From assembly GCF_000709085.1 (NCBI RefSeq), contig NZ_JFBD01000014.1:1-53449 (forward strand): a stretch of 53,449 bases of DNA. Direction: 5' to 3'. Position 1 is the stretch's first letter, and each line of letters begins with the position of its first letter. Under the pieces are notes generated by a model. It was not told where the DNA came from, made no database searches, and saw only the letters and a list, made by a program, of their open reading frames with translations. This document shows positions 18,455 through 28,645 of the stretch, piece by piece. A program made the position numbers and the translations under genes. This DNA comes from Virgibacillus alimentarius. GTDB lineage: Bacteria > Bacillota > Bacilli > Bacillales > Amphibacillaceae.

Positions 18455-19084
18455 TTATAAATGTTCATTCATAATTAGCTCAACAAATGCTTTTGTTATC
18501 GTTGTTTTTGTAATACGACCTACAATCTCTAAACCATTTTGCGTTTCTTTAACAACTGGTAAACCATCAATCTGTTTATTAATTAATTTGTTGGCTGCAT
18601 CTATTAACAAATCCTCTTTTTGGCATATCGTTATATTAGGCATCCTGGTCATAATGATGTGTACTGGCACTGCATCTAAATCTTGGTTACCAATACTAGC
18701 TCTTAATAAATCTTTTCTTGACAGGACACCAATTAAACAGGAATGATTATTTATTACAAATAATGTTCCAACATCTTCTAAAAACATAGTAGATATAGCA
18801 TTATATACGGAGTCATCCTCTTTAACAACTATTGGAATAGATTGAAACTCTTTCACTTTAAACTTCTTAATTTTTTCTGTTAGCAATTCCGCTCCTGTTT
18901 TTCCAGTGAAAAAATATCCAACGCGGGGTCTTGCATCTAGAAATCCAGCCATTGTTAATATAGCTAAATCAGGGCGTAATGTTGCCCTTGTCAACCCTAA
19001 CTTTTCTGCTATTTTTTCACCGGTAATAGGACCGTTTTCTTTTACAATTTCTATAATTTTTTCCTGCCGGTCTGATAATTCCAC
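18455..19084 (-). CDS. ccpN: Gluconeogenesis repressor CcpN
   Basis: In B. subtilis CcpN represses gapB, pckA and the small RNA gene sr1 in the presence of glucose. The 209-residue protein has an N-terminal winged helix-turn-helix (about 5-55, containing [20 protein letters not shown]) and two CBS domains (about 75-205) that bind nucleotides in the family. It is close to full identity with B. subtilis CcpN in the DNA-binding part. The GTG start at 19084 follows AGGTGG by seven bases and matches the B. subtilis N-terminus. It is followed by yqfL. Confidence 0.93.
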   Translation of the reverse strand: MELSDRQEKIIEIVKENGPITGEKIAEKLGLTRATLRPDLAILTMAGFLDARPRVGYFFTGKTGAELLTEKIKKFKVKEFQSIPIVVKEDDSVYNAISTMFLEDVGTLFVINNHSCLIGVLSRKDLLRASIGNQDLDAVPVHIIMTRMPNITICQKEDLLIDAANKLINKQIDGLPVVKETQNGLEIVGRITKTTITKAFVELIMNEHL

Positions 19085-19220
19085 TTTGTCACCACCTAAA
19101 GACAATATGACATACTATTCTCCTATTATTATATACTAAATATAGTAAAAAGGAAAAAATCATTTGTAAATCTAAGTTATTGTTTAGCTGGCAAGCTATG
19201 AGAAAGTCTGACAGGTAGTC

Positions 19221-21308
19221 CTAAAAATGCTGTTTCCATTCTACAGCAGATAAGTCTGCAAAGTCATTAATTAACATTGCAATATGATTTACAAGGGAAA
19301 GTCGATTGTTTCGAATTTTTTCATCGTCAGACATAACCATGTTATGCTCAAAAAAGTGATGAATTGGTTCAGCTAATTTTCCTAATTGTTTTAAAGCCTC
19401 ATCCGCATTGCGGTCTTTATTTGCTGTTTTATATGCTTGATGAGTTTCTTGATATTTATCAAATAACATTTGTTCTGAAGAAGTTTCAAAAATAGCTGGA
19501 TTTACTTCATCTCGATGGGAATGTTTGGATAGGTTTAAAATACGTACTAATGCTTCCTGCACATTTTTAAATGAATCATCATTCCGTTTTTCAGATAAAA
19601 CACTTGCTTTGTCAACTGTATATCCAAAAACTCCAATTTCGTTGTGTAATACAGCTTGAATAACATCTTGCTCAATTCCCATTTCTTTAAAGAGAAATGT
19701 TGCACGTAGACGGAAAAACTTGTTTAGTTCATTTTTAACATCATTATTAATTTTCAGGTCAACAGGTAGAGCTTGATACCGGTTTAGTGTGATATTAATT
19801 AAGCTTTCCAAGGATATGTTCCAGCTGTTACTTTCCATAATTCTTAAGATAGCAACAGCTTGACGGCGTAATCCATATGGATCTTGTGAACCTGATGGGA
19901 CTAGGCCAGCAGCTATACAGCCGACGATGGTATCTAATTTATCAGCTACACTTACAATGGATCCTAGTATGGTAACGGGCAATTCTCCATTTGCATGATC
20001 TGGCAGATAATGTTCTCTTAGCCCTTTGGCTACTTCCGCATCCTCATTAAAATGAAGTGCGTACGTTTCCCCCATTATTCCCTGTAGCTCCGTAAACTCA
20101 TTAACCATATTTGTTGTTAAGTCGAATTTACAAATTTCTGCCGCTCTTTTCACCTTCGTTAAAGTATTTTTATCTAAGTTTAGCAACTTTCCCAATTGTT
20201 CGCTAATCTCAACAATTCGATCCACTTTATCCTTTAAAGTTCCTAATTTATCTTGAAAAACAACACGTTCCAATTTTTTCTGAAAAAAAGAAATAGACTG
20301 TTTTCGATCTTCTTCGTAGAAAAATTGAGCATCTGAAAGACGTGCTTTAAGAACCTTTTCATTTCCTTTTATAACAGTATGAATCGCATGATAATCCCCA
20401 TTTCTAACACCTATAAAATAAGGTAATAACTTTCCTTCATTTGATTTTACAGGAAAATATCTTTGGTGTTCCTTCATAGACGTAACTAACACCTCAGAAG
20501 GAAGCTGTAAAAAATCCGGATCGATGGAACCTTGAAAAACAGAAGGATATTCTACTAAGTTGCATACTTCATTAAGTAAATCTTGCTCGACTGGAACTTG
20601 AAAACTTTCTTTTCTTTCCAATGATTGTATACCATCCAAGATCAATTGTTTCCGATCTTGTGGATTTGCAATTACAAAATTATCTTTTAATTTCGTTTCA
20701 TACTCATCTGGGCTTTGCAGCTGAATGGTTTTACCTAAATATCTGTGCCCATATGTAATATTACTTGTTTTTACATGGGCAATTTCAAAAGGTATAACAT
20801 GTTCACCGTATAAAGCAACTAGCCACCTAATAGGGCGGGCATACCTTATTGTTTCTTCAGCCCAACGCATGTTATTAGCGAATTGGATCGATTCGATAAT
20901 AGATTGAAAAGATGGAAGTAAATCTTTTGTTCGTTTTCCAATAATATGTTTTTTTACAAAGATATAGTTCGTACCCTTGACCTCTTTTGTATAAATGTCG
21001 TCCGTTGTTTTACCTTGCCCCTTAGTAAAGCCAATAGCAGCTTTTGTCCAATCCCCATGCTCGTCTTTTGCAATTTTTTCTGCTGGTCCTTTCGCTTCTT
21101 CTTCGATTGTTGTCTGTTCTTCCGCTGCTTTTTTAATTAAAACTGCTAATCTTCTCGGCGTTGAATACGTAGTAATCGATTCAAAGGATATCCTCAATTT
21201 TTCTAACCAATTTTTAGTTTTAGTCGCAAGTTGCTTTTCTGCATTATAAATAAAACGTGCTGGTAATTCTTCTAACCCTATTTCGAATAATATACCTTTC
21301 GTCATCAA
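19221..21308 (-). CDS. glyS: Glycyl-tRNA synthetase beta subunit
   Basis: The beta subunit of the tetrameric glycyl-tRNA synthetase binds tRNA-Gly. At 695 residues it has the normal length, with the conserved N-terminal [12 protein letters not shown] block, the central HD-like domain (about 340-560), and a C-terminal anticodon-binding DALR-type domain. It overlaps glyQ by four bases, which is typical of the pair and indicates coupled translation. Expression is under the glycine T-box upstream of glyQ. Confidence 0.97.
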   Translation of the reverse strand: MMTKGILFEIGLEELPARFIYNAEKQLATKTKNWLEKLRISFESITTYSTPRRLAVLIKKAAEEQTTIEEEAKGPAEKIAKDEHGDWTKAAIGFTKGQGKTTDDIYTKEVKGTNYIFVKKHIIGKRTKDLLPSFQSIIESIQFANNMRWAEETIRYARPIRWLVALYGEHVIPFEIAHVKTSNITYGHRYLGKTIQLQSPDEYETKLKDNFVIANPQDRKQLILDGIQSLERKESFQVPVEQDLLNEVCNLVEYPSVFQGSIDPDFLQLPSEVLVTSMKEHQRYFPVKSNEGKLLPYFIGVRNGDYHAIHTVIKGNEKVLKARLSDAQFFYEEDRKQSISFFQKKLERVVFQDKLGTLKDKVDRIVEISEQLGKLLNLDKNTLTKVKRAAEICKFDLTTNMVNEFTELQGIMGETYALHFNEDAEVAKGLREHYLPDHANGELPVTILGSIVSVADKLDTIVGCIAAGLVPSGSQDPYGLRRQAVAILRIMESNSWNISLESLINITLNRYQALPVDLKINNDVKNELNKFFRLRATFLFKEMGIEQDVIQAVLHNEIGVFGYTVDKASVLSEKRNDDSFKNVQEALVRILNLSKHSHRDEVNPAIFETSSEQMLFDKYQETHQAYKTANKDRNADEALKQLGKLAEPIHHFFEHNMVMSDDEKIRNNRLSLVNHIAMLINDFADLSAVEWKQHF

Positions 21309-22186
21309 TACTCCCCCTCCTTTTTTAACATTGGGAATCCGAGCCTTTCTCTTTGAGCAACATATGCTTTAGCTATATTTCGAGCTAATGTACGAACTCT
21401 TGCAATATAACCGGTTCTCTCTGTAACAGAAATGACACCTCGTGCATCAAGTAAGTTGAATGTATGTGAACATTTTAATACATAATCATAGGAAGGAAAT
21501 ACTAATTCTTTTTCCATTGCAGCTTTTGCTTCCTGTTCATACATGGAAAATAGATTAAATAACATATCTGTATTTGATTCTTCGAACGTATACACAGAGT
21601 GCTCATATTCTGGCTGGTAAAAAATATCTCCTATCGTAACCCCCTTTGTCCATTCTAGTTCAAATACATTTTCTTTGTCTTGAATAAATGAGGCTAGACG
21701 TTCAATTCCATATGTTAATTCGACAGACACTGGATTTGCCTCTAGGCCGCCAATTTGTTGAAAGTAAGTAAATTGTGTAATTTCCATTCCGTCTAACCAT
21801 ACTTCCCAGCCTAATCCAGAAGCGCCAAGTGTTGGGTTCTCCCAGTTATCCTCAACGAACCGGATATCATGTTCAAGCGGATTAATTCCAAGTTTTCTTA
21901 AAGATTCTAGGTATAATTCTTGGATATTAGCCGGAGAAGGTTTCATGATAACTTGAAATTGATGATGTTGGTATAATCGATTAGGATTTTTTCCATATCG
22001 GCCATCCGCAGGCCTCCTTGATGGTTCAACATAAGCAACATTCCAAGGTTCGGGTCCTAAACTGCGTAATAAGGTCATTGGAGACATCGTACCTGCACCC
22101 TTCTCAACATCATAAGCTTGCATTAATAAACAATTTTGATCTGACCAATGCTTTTGTAGCGCTAAAATCATTTCTTGAATATTCAC
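21305..22186 (-). CDS. glyQ: Glycyl-tRNA synthetase alpha subunit
   Basis: The alpha subunit carries the class II catalytic core that activates glycine. The 293-residue protein shows [20 protein letters not shown] and the conserved QHHQFQVI strand, nearly identical to B. subtilis GlyQ (295). The GTG start at 22186 follows GGAGG by 11 bases and matches the family N-terminus ([13 protein letters not shown]). Farther upstream in-frame codons lie inside the T-box terminator hairpin and are not coding. Confidence 0.96.
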   Translation of the reverse strand: MNIQEMILALQKHWSDQNCLLMQAYDVEKGAGTMSPMTLLRSLGPEPWNVAYVEPSRRPADGRYGKNPNRLYQHHQFQVIMKPSPANIQELYLESLRKLGINPLEHDIRFVEDNWENPTLGASGLGWEVWLDGMEITQFTYFQQIGGLEANPVSVELTYGIERLASFIQDKENVFELEWTKGVTIGDIFYQPEYEHSVYTFEESNTDMLFNLFSMYEQEAKAAMEKELVFPSYDYVLKCSHTFNLLDARGVISVTERTGYIARVRTLARNIAKAYVAQRERLGFPMLKKEGEY

Positions 22187-22207
22187 TTTACAATTAACCT
22201 CCGTTTT

Positions 22208-22415
22208 TAAAATAATGAAAACTCCGTCCCTATGTCTGACCTTAAGACATAGGGACGGAGTTTTCCGCGGTTCCACCCTATTTGCTCATCCTATTTAAAA
22301 GAGCCACTTTATATGGATTGCTCCAGAGTGCCATTCCTTATTCTTCTATATCCAGCTCTCACTATTCTGGATTCGCTATAGATAGAAGTTAATAAGTACT
22401 ATTCTCTTTCCTAGC
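22208..22415 (-). promoter_or_regulatory. Glycine T-box riboswitch
   Basis: The glyQS leader contains the canonical T-box sequence AGGGTGGAACCGCG (22266-22279) followed by a terminator with a perfect 21-bp stem (22217-22237 with 22245-22265). Upstream, stem I contains AGCGA- and GTGAGAG-like conserved blocks and a glycine specifier GGC at about 22330-22332. Uncharged tRNA-Gly would pair with the specifier and the T-box bulge and favour the antiterminator, turning on glyQS. Confidence 0.95.
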
Positions 22416-22441
22416 AAAATTAGTTTTTAATTATGTACAAA

Positions 22442-22470
22442 ATATTACGTTAAAAACGTTCATTTGTCAA
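22442..22470 (-). promoter_or_regulatory. Sigma-A promoter of glyQS
   Basis: The minus strand reads a perfect TTGACA, 17 bases, TAATAT. It lies between the recO stop codon and the T-box leader. Confidence 0.8.
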
Positions 22471-22478
22471 TGATCAAG

Positions 22479-23222
22479 CTAATGGAGACGATCCATTTGT
22501 TTTAAAAATCTTTTTGTTTTTAAATAATAACCACCATATTGATCATAATATGCGTCTAAAATTTCGCGTAACAGTTGTCTGTTTTTCGCTTTAACTGAAA
22601 TAGTTCCAATACGTTCTAGCCCTACTGCCATAAACAAATGCAGTAACTTTGCTATCGAATCGGGCAGATCTATCCTAGAGCCATCGATATACTTACACTG
22701 TTTACAAAGTAATCCGCCTTCTGCTATCGAAAAGGAAAAAGGAAGTTCCTTGCGACCGCAACGAACACACTGATCAACTGTGGGAGCAAATCCGCCTATT
22801 GCAAATAACTTCATTTCATACATCATCATTGGAATGTCTACACTATCATTATCTGCAACCCATTGCATCGTTAAGTATAATTGGTCAAATAAATAAGGAT
22901 CAGGCAGATGATTATCCATCATCTTATCTGTTAATTCCATCAAATAGGCAGCATAGGAGGTTTTTATAATATCTTCGCGAATCGCTCTTAGAGAATCAAT
23001 TATCTCCCCCTGCTGTATCGTACTTAATCCTTTATTAACATAAACTAAAAACTCACCATATATGAATGGCTGCGTAACAGCAGCCATTCGACTTTTTGGT
23101 TTTTTAGCGCCCCTTGCAATAGCGGCAAATTTACCTATCTTTTTGCTGAAAATCGTAACAATTTTATGTGTTTCTCCATAATCTTGTGTTTTAACAATAA
23201 TACCTGCTATTTTTTCTAGCAC
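22479..23222 (-). CDS. recO: DNA repair protein RecO
   Basis: RecO loads RecA on SSB-coated DNA with RecR. The 247-residue protein has an N-terminal OB fold (about 1-80, with DYGETHKIVTIFSKK and ARGAKKPKS) and a helical C-terminal part with a zinc-binding CVRCG...CKQC pair. The GTG at 23222 follows AGGTG by six bases and matches the B. subtilis start; an earlier GTG is part of the ribosome site. Order era-yqzL-recO equals B. subtilis. Confidence 0.94.
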   Translation of the reverse strand: MLEKIAGIIVKTQDYGETHKIVTIFSKKIGKFAAIARGAKKPKSRMAAVTQPFIYGEFLVYVNKGLSTIQQGEIIDSLRAIREDIIKTSYAAYLMELTDKMMDNHLPDPYLFDQLYLTMQWVADNDSVDIPMMMYEMKLFAIGGFAPTVDQCVRCGRKELPFSFSIAEGGLLCKQCKYIDGSRIDLPDSIAKLLHLFMAVGLERIGTISVKAKNRQLLREILDAYYDQYGGYYLKTKRFLKQMDRLH

Positions 23223-23268
23223 ACAGTTCACCTTTCTTGTTTATCAATCAAATAATGCTGTGTAAAAA

Positions 23269-23406
23269 CTACCATTTTGAATCAAATGAAGTGATTTTTT
23301 TACCATCGGTATGTTGAGCATTTAATTCATGCTCAATTTCTTTTAATAATAAATAGGTTTCAATGTTTCCTGTTTGACTAAATAGCTTCCAAGTTAAGTC
23401 TAACAC
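23269..23406 (-). CDS. yqzL: YqzL family small protein
   Basis: This 45-residue gene reads MLDLTWKLFSQTGNIETYLL at its start, close to B. subtilis YqzL, which lies in the same place between era and recO. GTG is the start, with AAAGGTGG eight bases upstream. The C-terminal third is hydrophilic and variable. Function is unknown. It is probably co-transcribed with era and recO. Confidence 0.88.
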   Translation of the reverse strand: MLDLTWKLFSQTGNIETYLLLKEIEHELNAQHTDGKKITSFDSKW

Positions 23407-23503
23407 AAGAAACCCCACCTTTCTTAAACATGATTTTTGGTAACTGTGTATATCTTAGATTGACCATATTTTTTAAAAAAATAAGTATTAAAATTTTCCA
23501 TGT

Positions 23504-24406
23504 TTAATATTCATCACTATTAAATCCATATGTGCGTAGATGACTCTGTCTATTTCTCCAATCTTTTTGCACCTTAACCCATAGCTCCAGATATACTTTT
23601 GTTCCAAGCAATGCTTCGATGTCTTTTCGTGCCTTCTTTCCAATGCTTTTCAACATACTGCCATTTTTACCTATTAGGATTCCTTTTTGAGTTTGACGTT
23701 CTGTAATAATAACAGCTTGAATAAATACTTTGTTAGCATTTTTATTCTCTATATCTTCAATCACTACAGCGATCGAATGGGGAATTTCTTCTCTTGTTAA
23801 TAATAAAACTTTCTCTCTAATTAATTCACTAATAATAAATCGTTCAGGATGATCGGTAATTTGATCTTCTGGATAGTATTGCGGCCCCTCTGGTAAATGT
23901 TGTTTTAACATATCAAGTAAGTGGTTAACATTATTTCCTTGTAGTGCCGAAATGGGGACAATTTCCTCAAATTTACATTTGTTTCTGTATAATTCGATTA
24001 AAGGAAACAAATCGTCAGGGTGAATTAAATCAACTTTATTTATTATTAGAAAGACGGGACGCTTGATGTTTTGTAAGCGATCTAAAATATACTGATCGCC
24101 TTTTCCATAACCTTCTTTCGCATCAATCATAAATAATATAGCATCAACTTCATTCAAAGTTGTTTCTGCAGTTTTTACCATAAAATCCCCTAGCCGATGT
24201 TTCGGTTTATGAATACCAGGTGTATCAATAAAAATAATTTGAGCATCTTGTTGAGTATACACACCCTGTATTTTATTTCGTGTTGTTTGTGGCTTATCAC
24301 TCATGATTGCAATTTTTTGTCCGATAACATTATTCATAAACGTCGATTTACCTACATTGGGTCTGCCTATAATTGCCATAAATCCTGATTTATAATTATT
24401 TTCCAT
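23504..24406 (-). CDS. era: GTPase Era
   Basis: Era is an essential GTPase that binds the 3-prime end of 16S rRNA in 30S assembly. The 300-residue protein has G1 GRPNVGKS (14-21), G3 DTPG (61-64), G4 NKVD (123-126) and SALQG as G5, followed by a C-terminal KH domain with [15 protein letters not shown]. In B. subtilis cdd lies just upstream of era; here it is absent and a dgkA terminator occupies the 142-bp gap. Confidence 0.96.
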   Translation of the reverse strand: MENNYKSGFMAIIGRPNVGKSTFMNNVIGQKIAIMSDKPQTTRNKIQGVYTQQDAQIIFIDTPGIHKPKHRLGDFMVKTAETTLNEVDAILFMIDAKEGYGKGDQYILDRLQNIKRPVFLIINKVDLIHPDDLFPLIELYRNKCKFEEIVPISALQGNNVNHLLDMLKQHLPEGPQYYPEDQITDHPERFIISELIREKVLLLTREEIPHSIAVVIEDIENKNANKVFIQAVIITERQTQKGILIGKNGSMLKSIGKKARKDIEALLGTKVYLELWVKVQKDWRNRQSHLRTYGFNSDEY

Positions 24407-24529
24407 TTTATTTCCTCCGAAGTATCATTTCATTGTATGTACCATAATAATACTATAAATAGATTTCACTTTCATGCAAACGACAAAACATTTTCTTTTT
24501 CATGAAAACAAGTCATAATTTGCTACTTT

Positions 24530-24560
24530 AAATAAAAATAAAAAGCCCTTAATGGACTTT
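24530..24560 (-). terminator. Terminator overlapping the end of dgkA
   Basis: A 7-bp stem with one G-U pair (24542-24548 with 24554-24560) overlaps the dgkA stop codon and is followed by a long T-rich tract on the minus strand. Confidence 0.7.
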
Positions 24561-24920
24561 AAATAATGCCAATATCTTTGGAATGTATAAAAGGAAGCCA
24601 ACCACAGTTGCTATAAAAGAGGCTACTAAAACATTGGCTGCTGCAATATCTTTTATCACTTTTGCTGCTGGATGGATTTCCGGTCTAAGGTAATCAATGA
24701 TTCTTTCTATAGCACTATTTATAATTTCTGCAACAAAGACGAATCCGATAACGAGAACTATTATGATCCATTCCATTTGAGATAGAGACAAAAGCATACT
24801 TGCTAATATAACTGTCAACGCAGAAAATAAATGGATTTGAAAATTTCGTTCCGTTTTGATAACCTCTAATAATCCATTCCAAGCAAAAGAAAGACCAATT
24901 GAACGTTTTTTATCTCTCAA
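24549..24920 (-). CDS. dgkA: Undecaprenol kinase, DgkA family
   Basis: This small membrane kinase of the diacylglycerol kinase family phosphorylates undecaprenol in Gram-positives. The 123-residue protein has three membrane segments (about 30-50, 53-70 and 95-118) and the family active-site block VAEIINSAIERIID. I chose the TTG at 24920, seven bases after GAGGAG. It overlaps the end of ybeY by 11 bases, so it is translationally coupled to it. Confidence 0.9.
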   Translation of the reverse strand: MRDKKRSIGLSFAWNGLLEVIKTERNFQIHLFSALTVILASMLLSLSQMEWIIIVLVIGFVFVAEIINSAIERIIDYLRPEIHPAAKVIKDIAAANVLVASFIATVVGFLLYIPKILALFKVH

Positions 24921-25380
24921 GACCAAACTCCTCTAAAATTCTTTCTTGTTTCTGAAACATTATTTTTTCTTCATCTGTGTTCATATGATCGTACCCCAAT
25001 AAATGAAGAAAACCATGAACTGTTAGAAAACCAAGTTCTCGTTCTAATGAATGATTATATGCTTTTGCTTGCTCTTTCGCTCTATCGATAGATATTACAA
25101 TATCACCAAGTACTAATGGAAAATCATCATCCTCGCTGCAAATATCCATTTCCCCATCTACTGTTTCTTGTAATGCAAACGAGATAACATCGGTTATCTT
25201 ATCCTGCTGTCTATAGTTTCGATTAAGTTCTTGGATGTCCTTGTTATCTACAAAACTGATAGAAATTTCAGCTTCTCTGGAAACCCCTTCTTTTTCAGCA
25301 CTAAATAAAATTAATCGCTGCAGTAAATCGATATATTCTGTTGGAACAGTTCGAGTTTGATCGTGAAAGTCAATATGCAT
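24910..25380 (-). CDS. ybeY: Endoribonuclease YbeY
   Basis: YbeY is a single-strand endoribonuclease for 16S rRNA maturation and ribosome quality control. The 156-residue protein contains the zinc site HGFLHLLGYDH with His122, His126 and His132. Its gene (yqfG in B. subtilis) sits three bases after pgpH and overlaps dgkA, forming a tight pgpH-ybeY-dgkA unit, probably read with phoH upstream only in part because a hairpin separates phoH from pgpH. Confidence 0.94.
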   Translation of the reverse strand: MHIDFHDQTRTVPTEYIDLLQRLILFSAEKEGVSREAEISISFVDNKDIQELNRNYRQQDKITDVISFALQETVDGEMDICSEDDDFPLVLGDIVISIDRAKEQAKAYNHSLERELGFLTVHGFLHLLGYDHMNTDEEKIMFQKQERILEEFGLER

Positions 25381-25383
25381 GTT

Positions 25384-27522
25384 TTATTTTTCCTCCTCCT
25401 TAGGATATTGTATTCTTGAATGAAAGATCCCTTTTAAAGCTTTACAAACGGTTATGTGAATTTGATTTAACTCTTGAATGGTTATGGGACTTTCATCTAA
25501 TTGCCCATCGATTATACGGTCATTGATGATCGATGTAACAATTTCTTCTATCTTTTCTTCAGTAGGCTCTTTTAAGGAGCGAACTGCTGCTTCTACAGAA
25601 TCACATATTGAGATGATAGCTGCTTCTTTTGTTTGTGGTTTTGGCCCAGGGTAACGGTAATTACTCTCCTTAGCATGTTCATTTATCTCTTTTTCTTTTA
25701 AATAAAAATACTTTAATAGGGTTGTACCATGATGCTGCTTGGCGATGTCAATAATTTCCTTAGGGTATCGATGCTTTTTTAACATTTCTGCTCCATCATA
25801 CGGATGACAAATAATAATCTCTGCACTTTTTTTCGGATCTATGTCATCGTGTGGATTTTTAACTGCTAATTGATTTTCAATAAAATAATGTGGTCTTATC
25901 GTTTTACCTAGATCATGATAATACGCGCCAACCCTGGCTAAAAGACCATTTGCACCAATAGCTTCACATGCAGCTTCACTCAAATTGGCAACCATTATAG
26001 AGTGATGATAAGTACCAGGTGCTTCCGTTAAGATTTTTTTCAGCAAAGGCTGGTTTGGACTTGATAGGGATAATAATTTTGCGTCAGATAAAATGCCTAA
26101 GCCTGTCTCGAAAAATGGTAATAGCCCAATTGTCAACACAACGGAAATAAATGCTGATGCAAGACCATAGCCAGATTGCACAAATAAGTCACTTAATGAA
26201 TACTTTTCAAAAGATAGTAATATAAATAACAGTACGGTAATGATATTTATGATGGTAACACCTAAACCTGCTCTCATAATGGCTAGTCGATCTTTCACAT
26301 GAACTAAGAAGATGATCCCAGCCATTTGCGAGAAGAAAAAATATATACCTGCTTCCATGTTTAGAGAGCCCGGTATTTCCCCGTTAAATATAATACTTCC
26401 TATAATTGCGTACAAGCATGCAGAGACAATAGCTAAACGTTCATGTATTAATTGTTTTAACATCAATACTCCTGTAGCTACAGGTACAATAAGGTATAAC
26501 TGATTCGTTTGTGTGGTATATAAGCTTACAATTTTCATTAAAAAAATAACTATAAAACTGTTTAATAAAATGGTAGCAATTTTACCTTTGTCTAATTTTG
26601 ATTGTTTTGCAATCAAAAACATTTCATACCCGATAACACTAATAATTAAAATTATTAATAACCCTAACCCGATTATTGGATAAACATTTCTTTCTTTGTT
26701 AAGCAATCCAGTTAATTTTAGTTCTTCATACGTTTCATTTGTTATCGTTTGGCCTTCTCTTACGATAATTTCACCTGCTCGAATGATAACAGGCTCAACA
26801 CTGCTTGCAGCTTTTTTTCGTGCCTCCATTGTTTTTTCAGCATCAAAGAAAGAATTTTCAACTACGGAAAACTCACTAAGCTTCAATAATGGCTTTTTTA
26901 TATTTTCATCTAGATTGGAATATTTTATGTGTTGCTTAACTTCTGTTTTTGCACTTTGGATATTTTCTGCCCGAACTCCATCATCCATCACATCTGTAAG
27001 TGAAGAAATTAATAACTTTTTTCCTTCTTCACGCTCATCTGGATCAGTTTTGATCAGTTGATTAAAAACATTTTCGTTTACATCATCGGTAATATCAGAG
27101 GACAAGATTTGTTTTAGTTGATCTACCTTTTCTTGATTCATCAACTGATCCTTCGTTTTCTTCTTTGACTTATTTTCATCCTCTTCTACTTTTGAGAGAG
27201 CCTCAAATACTTCTTCAACATATTTTATTTGTTCATTTGTAATTTCTTTAGATATATTGTATCTGTCTTTAACTGATTGAACGGTTTCCCTCATTTTCCG
27301 GTCTGTTTCTTTCTCATCCTCGATTGTTACTGGAGAACGGATCGTTTCTTTAGCACGGTTAAACCGTTCGATATCATATGTTTCTGTATACACATTATTT
27401 ATTGTTATCAGAAAGAAAAATATACCCAAAATAAGAAGGGGAATAATCATGGTAACCCATTTATTATTAATGCCTAAAATGGATTTTATAAATACTGCTA
27501 TTTTCTTTTTCACTTGTTTCAC
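25384..27522 (-). CDS. pgpH: Cyclic-di-AMP phosphodiesterase PgpH, 7TM-HD
   Basis: PgpH degrades c-di-AMP to pApA and so tunes potassium and osmotic balance. The 712-residue protein has an N-terminal membrane helix (about 22-44), a large extracellular 7TMR-HDED sensor domain (to about 270), seven membrane helices (about 280-470), and a cytoplasmic HD domain with ARVGAYYHDLGKT and further conserved His residues (HHSIM, CHPYDG, KQHHGT). It corresponds to B. subtilis YqfF. Confidence 0.93.
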   Translation of the reverse strand: MKQVKKKIAVFIKSILGINNKWVTMIIPLLILGIFFFLITINNVYTETYDIERFNRAKETIRSPVTIEDEKETDRKMRETVQSVKDRYNISKEITNEQIKYVEEVFEALSKVEEDENKSKKKTKDQLMNQEKVDQLKQILSSDITDDVNENVFNQLIKTDPDEREEGKKLLISSLTDVMDDGVRAENIQSAKTEVKQHIKYSNLDENIKKPLLKLSEFSVVENSFFDAEKTMEARKKAASSVEPVIIRAGEIIVREGQTITNETYEELKLTGLLNKERNVYPIIGLGLLIILIISVIGYEMFLIAKQSKLDKGKIATILLNSFIVIFLMKIVSLYTTQTNQLYLIVPVATGVLMLKQLIHERLAIVSACLYAIIGSIIFNGEIPGSLNMEAGIYFFFSQMAGIIFLVHVKDRLAIMRAGLGVTIINIITVLLFILLSFEKYSLSDLFVQSGYGLASAFISVVLTIGLLPFFETGLGILSDAKLLSLSSPNQPLLKKILTEAPGTYHHSIMVANLSEAACEAIGANGLLARVGAYYHDLGKTIRPHYFIENQLAVKNPHDDIDPKKSAEIIICHPYDGAEMLKKHRYPKEIIDIAKQHHGTTLLKYFYLKEKEINEHAKESNYRYPGPKPQTKEAAIISICDSVEAAVRSLKEPTEEKIEEIVTSIINDRIIDGQLDESPITIQELNQIHITVCKALKGIFHSRIQYPKEEEK

Positions 27523-27587
27523 CTCATGTTAGAAATTAAATAACAGCAGTTAACAGTGTTTATTCAGGTTGTGAATTGTAATACAGA

Positions 27588-27616
27588 AATAAGACCCACT
27601 AAATCGGGGGTCTTAC
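27588..27616 (-). terminator. Possible terminator of phoH
   Basis: A 7-bp stem (27591-27597 with 27608-27614) lies about 20 bases after the phoH stop codon. The downstream T-tract is broken (ATTTCTGTATT), so readthrough to pgpH is likely. Confidence 0.5.
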
Positions 27617-27631
27617 TATACTTAAAAGAAA

Positions 27632-28591
27632 CTAATTTGTTTTTTCATAGGCGTCAATAATCCGTTGCACCAGGGGATGTCTTACTACGTCTGTTTGATC
27701 AAGATACTTAAAAGAAATACCTTTTACAGCCGATAAGGTGTCATTTGCTACTTGTAAACCTGATTTAACCCCTTTAGGTAAATCAACTTGTGTTATATCC
27801 CCCGTGACTACCATTTTTGAACCAAATCCCAGTCTCGTTAAAAACATTTTCATTTGCTCAGGTGTCGTATTTTGTGCTTCATCTAGGATAGCGAAAGCAT
27901 CATCCAAAGTTCTTCCACGCATGTAGGCTAGTGGTGCGATTTCTATAACCTCACGCTCAACTAGCCTCATGGTATGCTCTGCTCCTAGAACATCATTTAA
28001 AGCGTCATATAAAGGGCGCAGATACGGGTCCACCTTTTCTTTTAAATCACCTGGTAAAAAGCCAAGGCTCTCTCCTGCCTCAACTGCTGGACGGGTTAAG
28101 ATGATTTTTTCGACTAGTCCGTTTTTTAATGCTTGAACAGCTGTAACTACAGCTAAATATGTCTTTCCAGTTCCTGCTGGCCCAATTCCAAAAACTAAAT
28201 CATGTGATCTTATCGCATCTACATATCCTTTTTGTCCTAACGTTTTTACCCGTATAGGTTTGCCTTTCGTATTTTTGGTTATAACATCTTGGAGAAGTGC
28301 TTCAAACTTATTAATCTTGCCTTCCTTCGCTAAATCAACTGCATAGACTACATCCCTTTCTGATAACGGCAGCCCTTTTCGGATCACAGATAAAAGTGTT
28401 AAAAGCACCTCTTCAACAAGAAATATATTTTTATCTTCTCCAGAAACGCTGACTTGTTCTCCCCTAGTGACAATGGATACATTGAGCTTTTCCTCAATTT
28501 GTTTTAAATGTTTATCGTTTGTGCCAAATAAGGCTAACGCTTCACTGGGGTTTGTCACTTGTAAGTCAATTACATTCAGATTCTCCGACAT
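27632..28591 (-). CDS. phoH: PhoH-like ATPase
   Basis: This 319-residue P-loop ATPase, possibly an RNA helicase, is usually linked to ybeY and rRNA processing. An N-terminal KH-like part (about 20-100) precedes the ATPase core with Walker A GPAGTGKT (137-144) and Walker B ILDEAQN. ATG at 28591 is chosen since AAGGAG lies seven bases upstream and the length equals B. subtilis PhoH. Order yqfD-phoH-pgpH-ybeY is conserved. Confidence 0.93.
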   Translation of the reverse strand: MSENLNVIDLQVTNPSEALALFGTNDKHLKQIEEKLNVSIVTRGEQVSVSGEDKNIFLVEEVLLTLLSVIRKGLPLSERDVVYAVDLAKEGKINKFEALLQDVITKNTKGKPIRVKTLGQKGYVDAIRSHDLVFGIGPAGTGKTYLAVVTAVQALKNGLVEKIILTRPAVEAGESLGFLPGDLKEKVDPYLRPLYDALNDVLGAEHTMRLVEREVIEIAPLAYMRGRTLDDAFAILDEAQNTTPEQMKMFLTRLGFGSKMVVTGDITQVDLPKGVKSGLQVANDTLSAVKGISFKYLDQTDVVRHPLVQRIIDAYEKTN

Positions 28592-28645
28592 AATCAATCT
28601 CCTTGATTTAGAAAGTTACTACATTGTAGTGGCATATTTTGTTTT

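Noticed and set aside
22187-22276. A 30-residue N-terminal extension of GlyQ
   Set aside because: This in-frame region is the T-box terminator hairpin; GTG at 22186 with GGAGG upstream is the conserved start.
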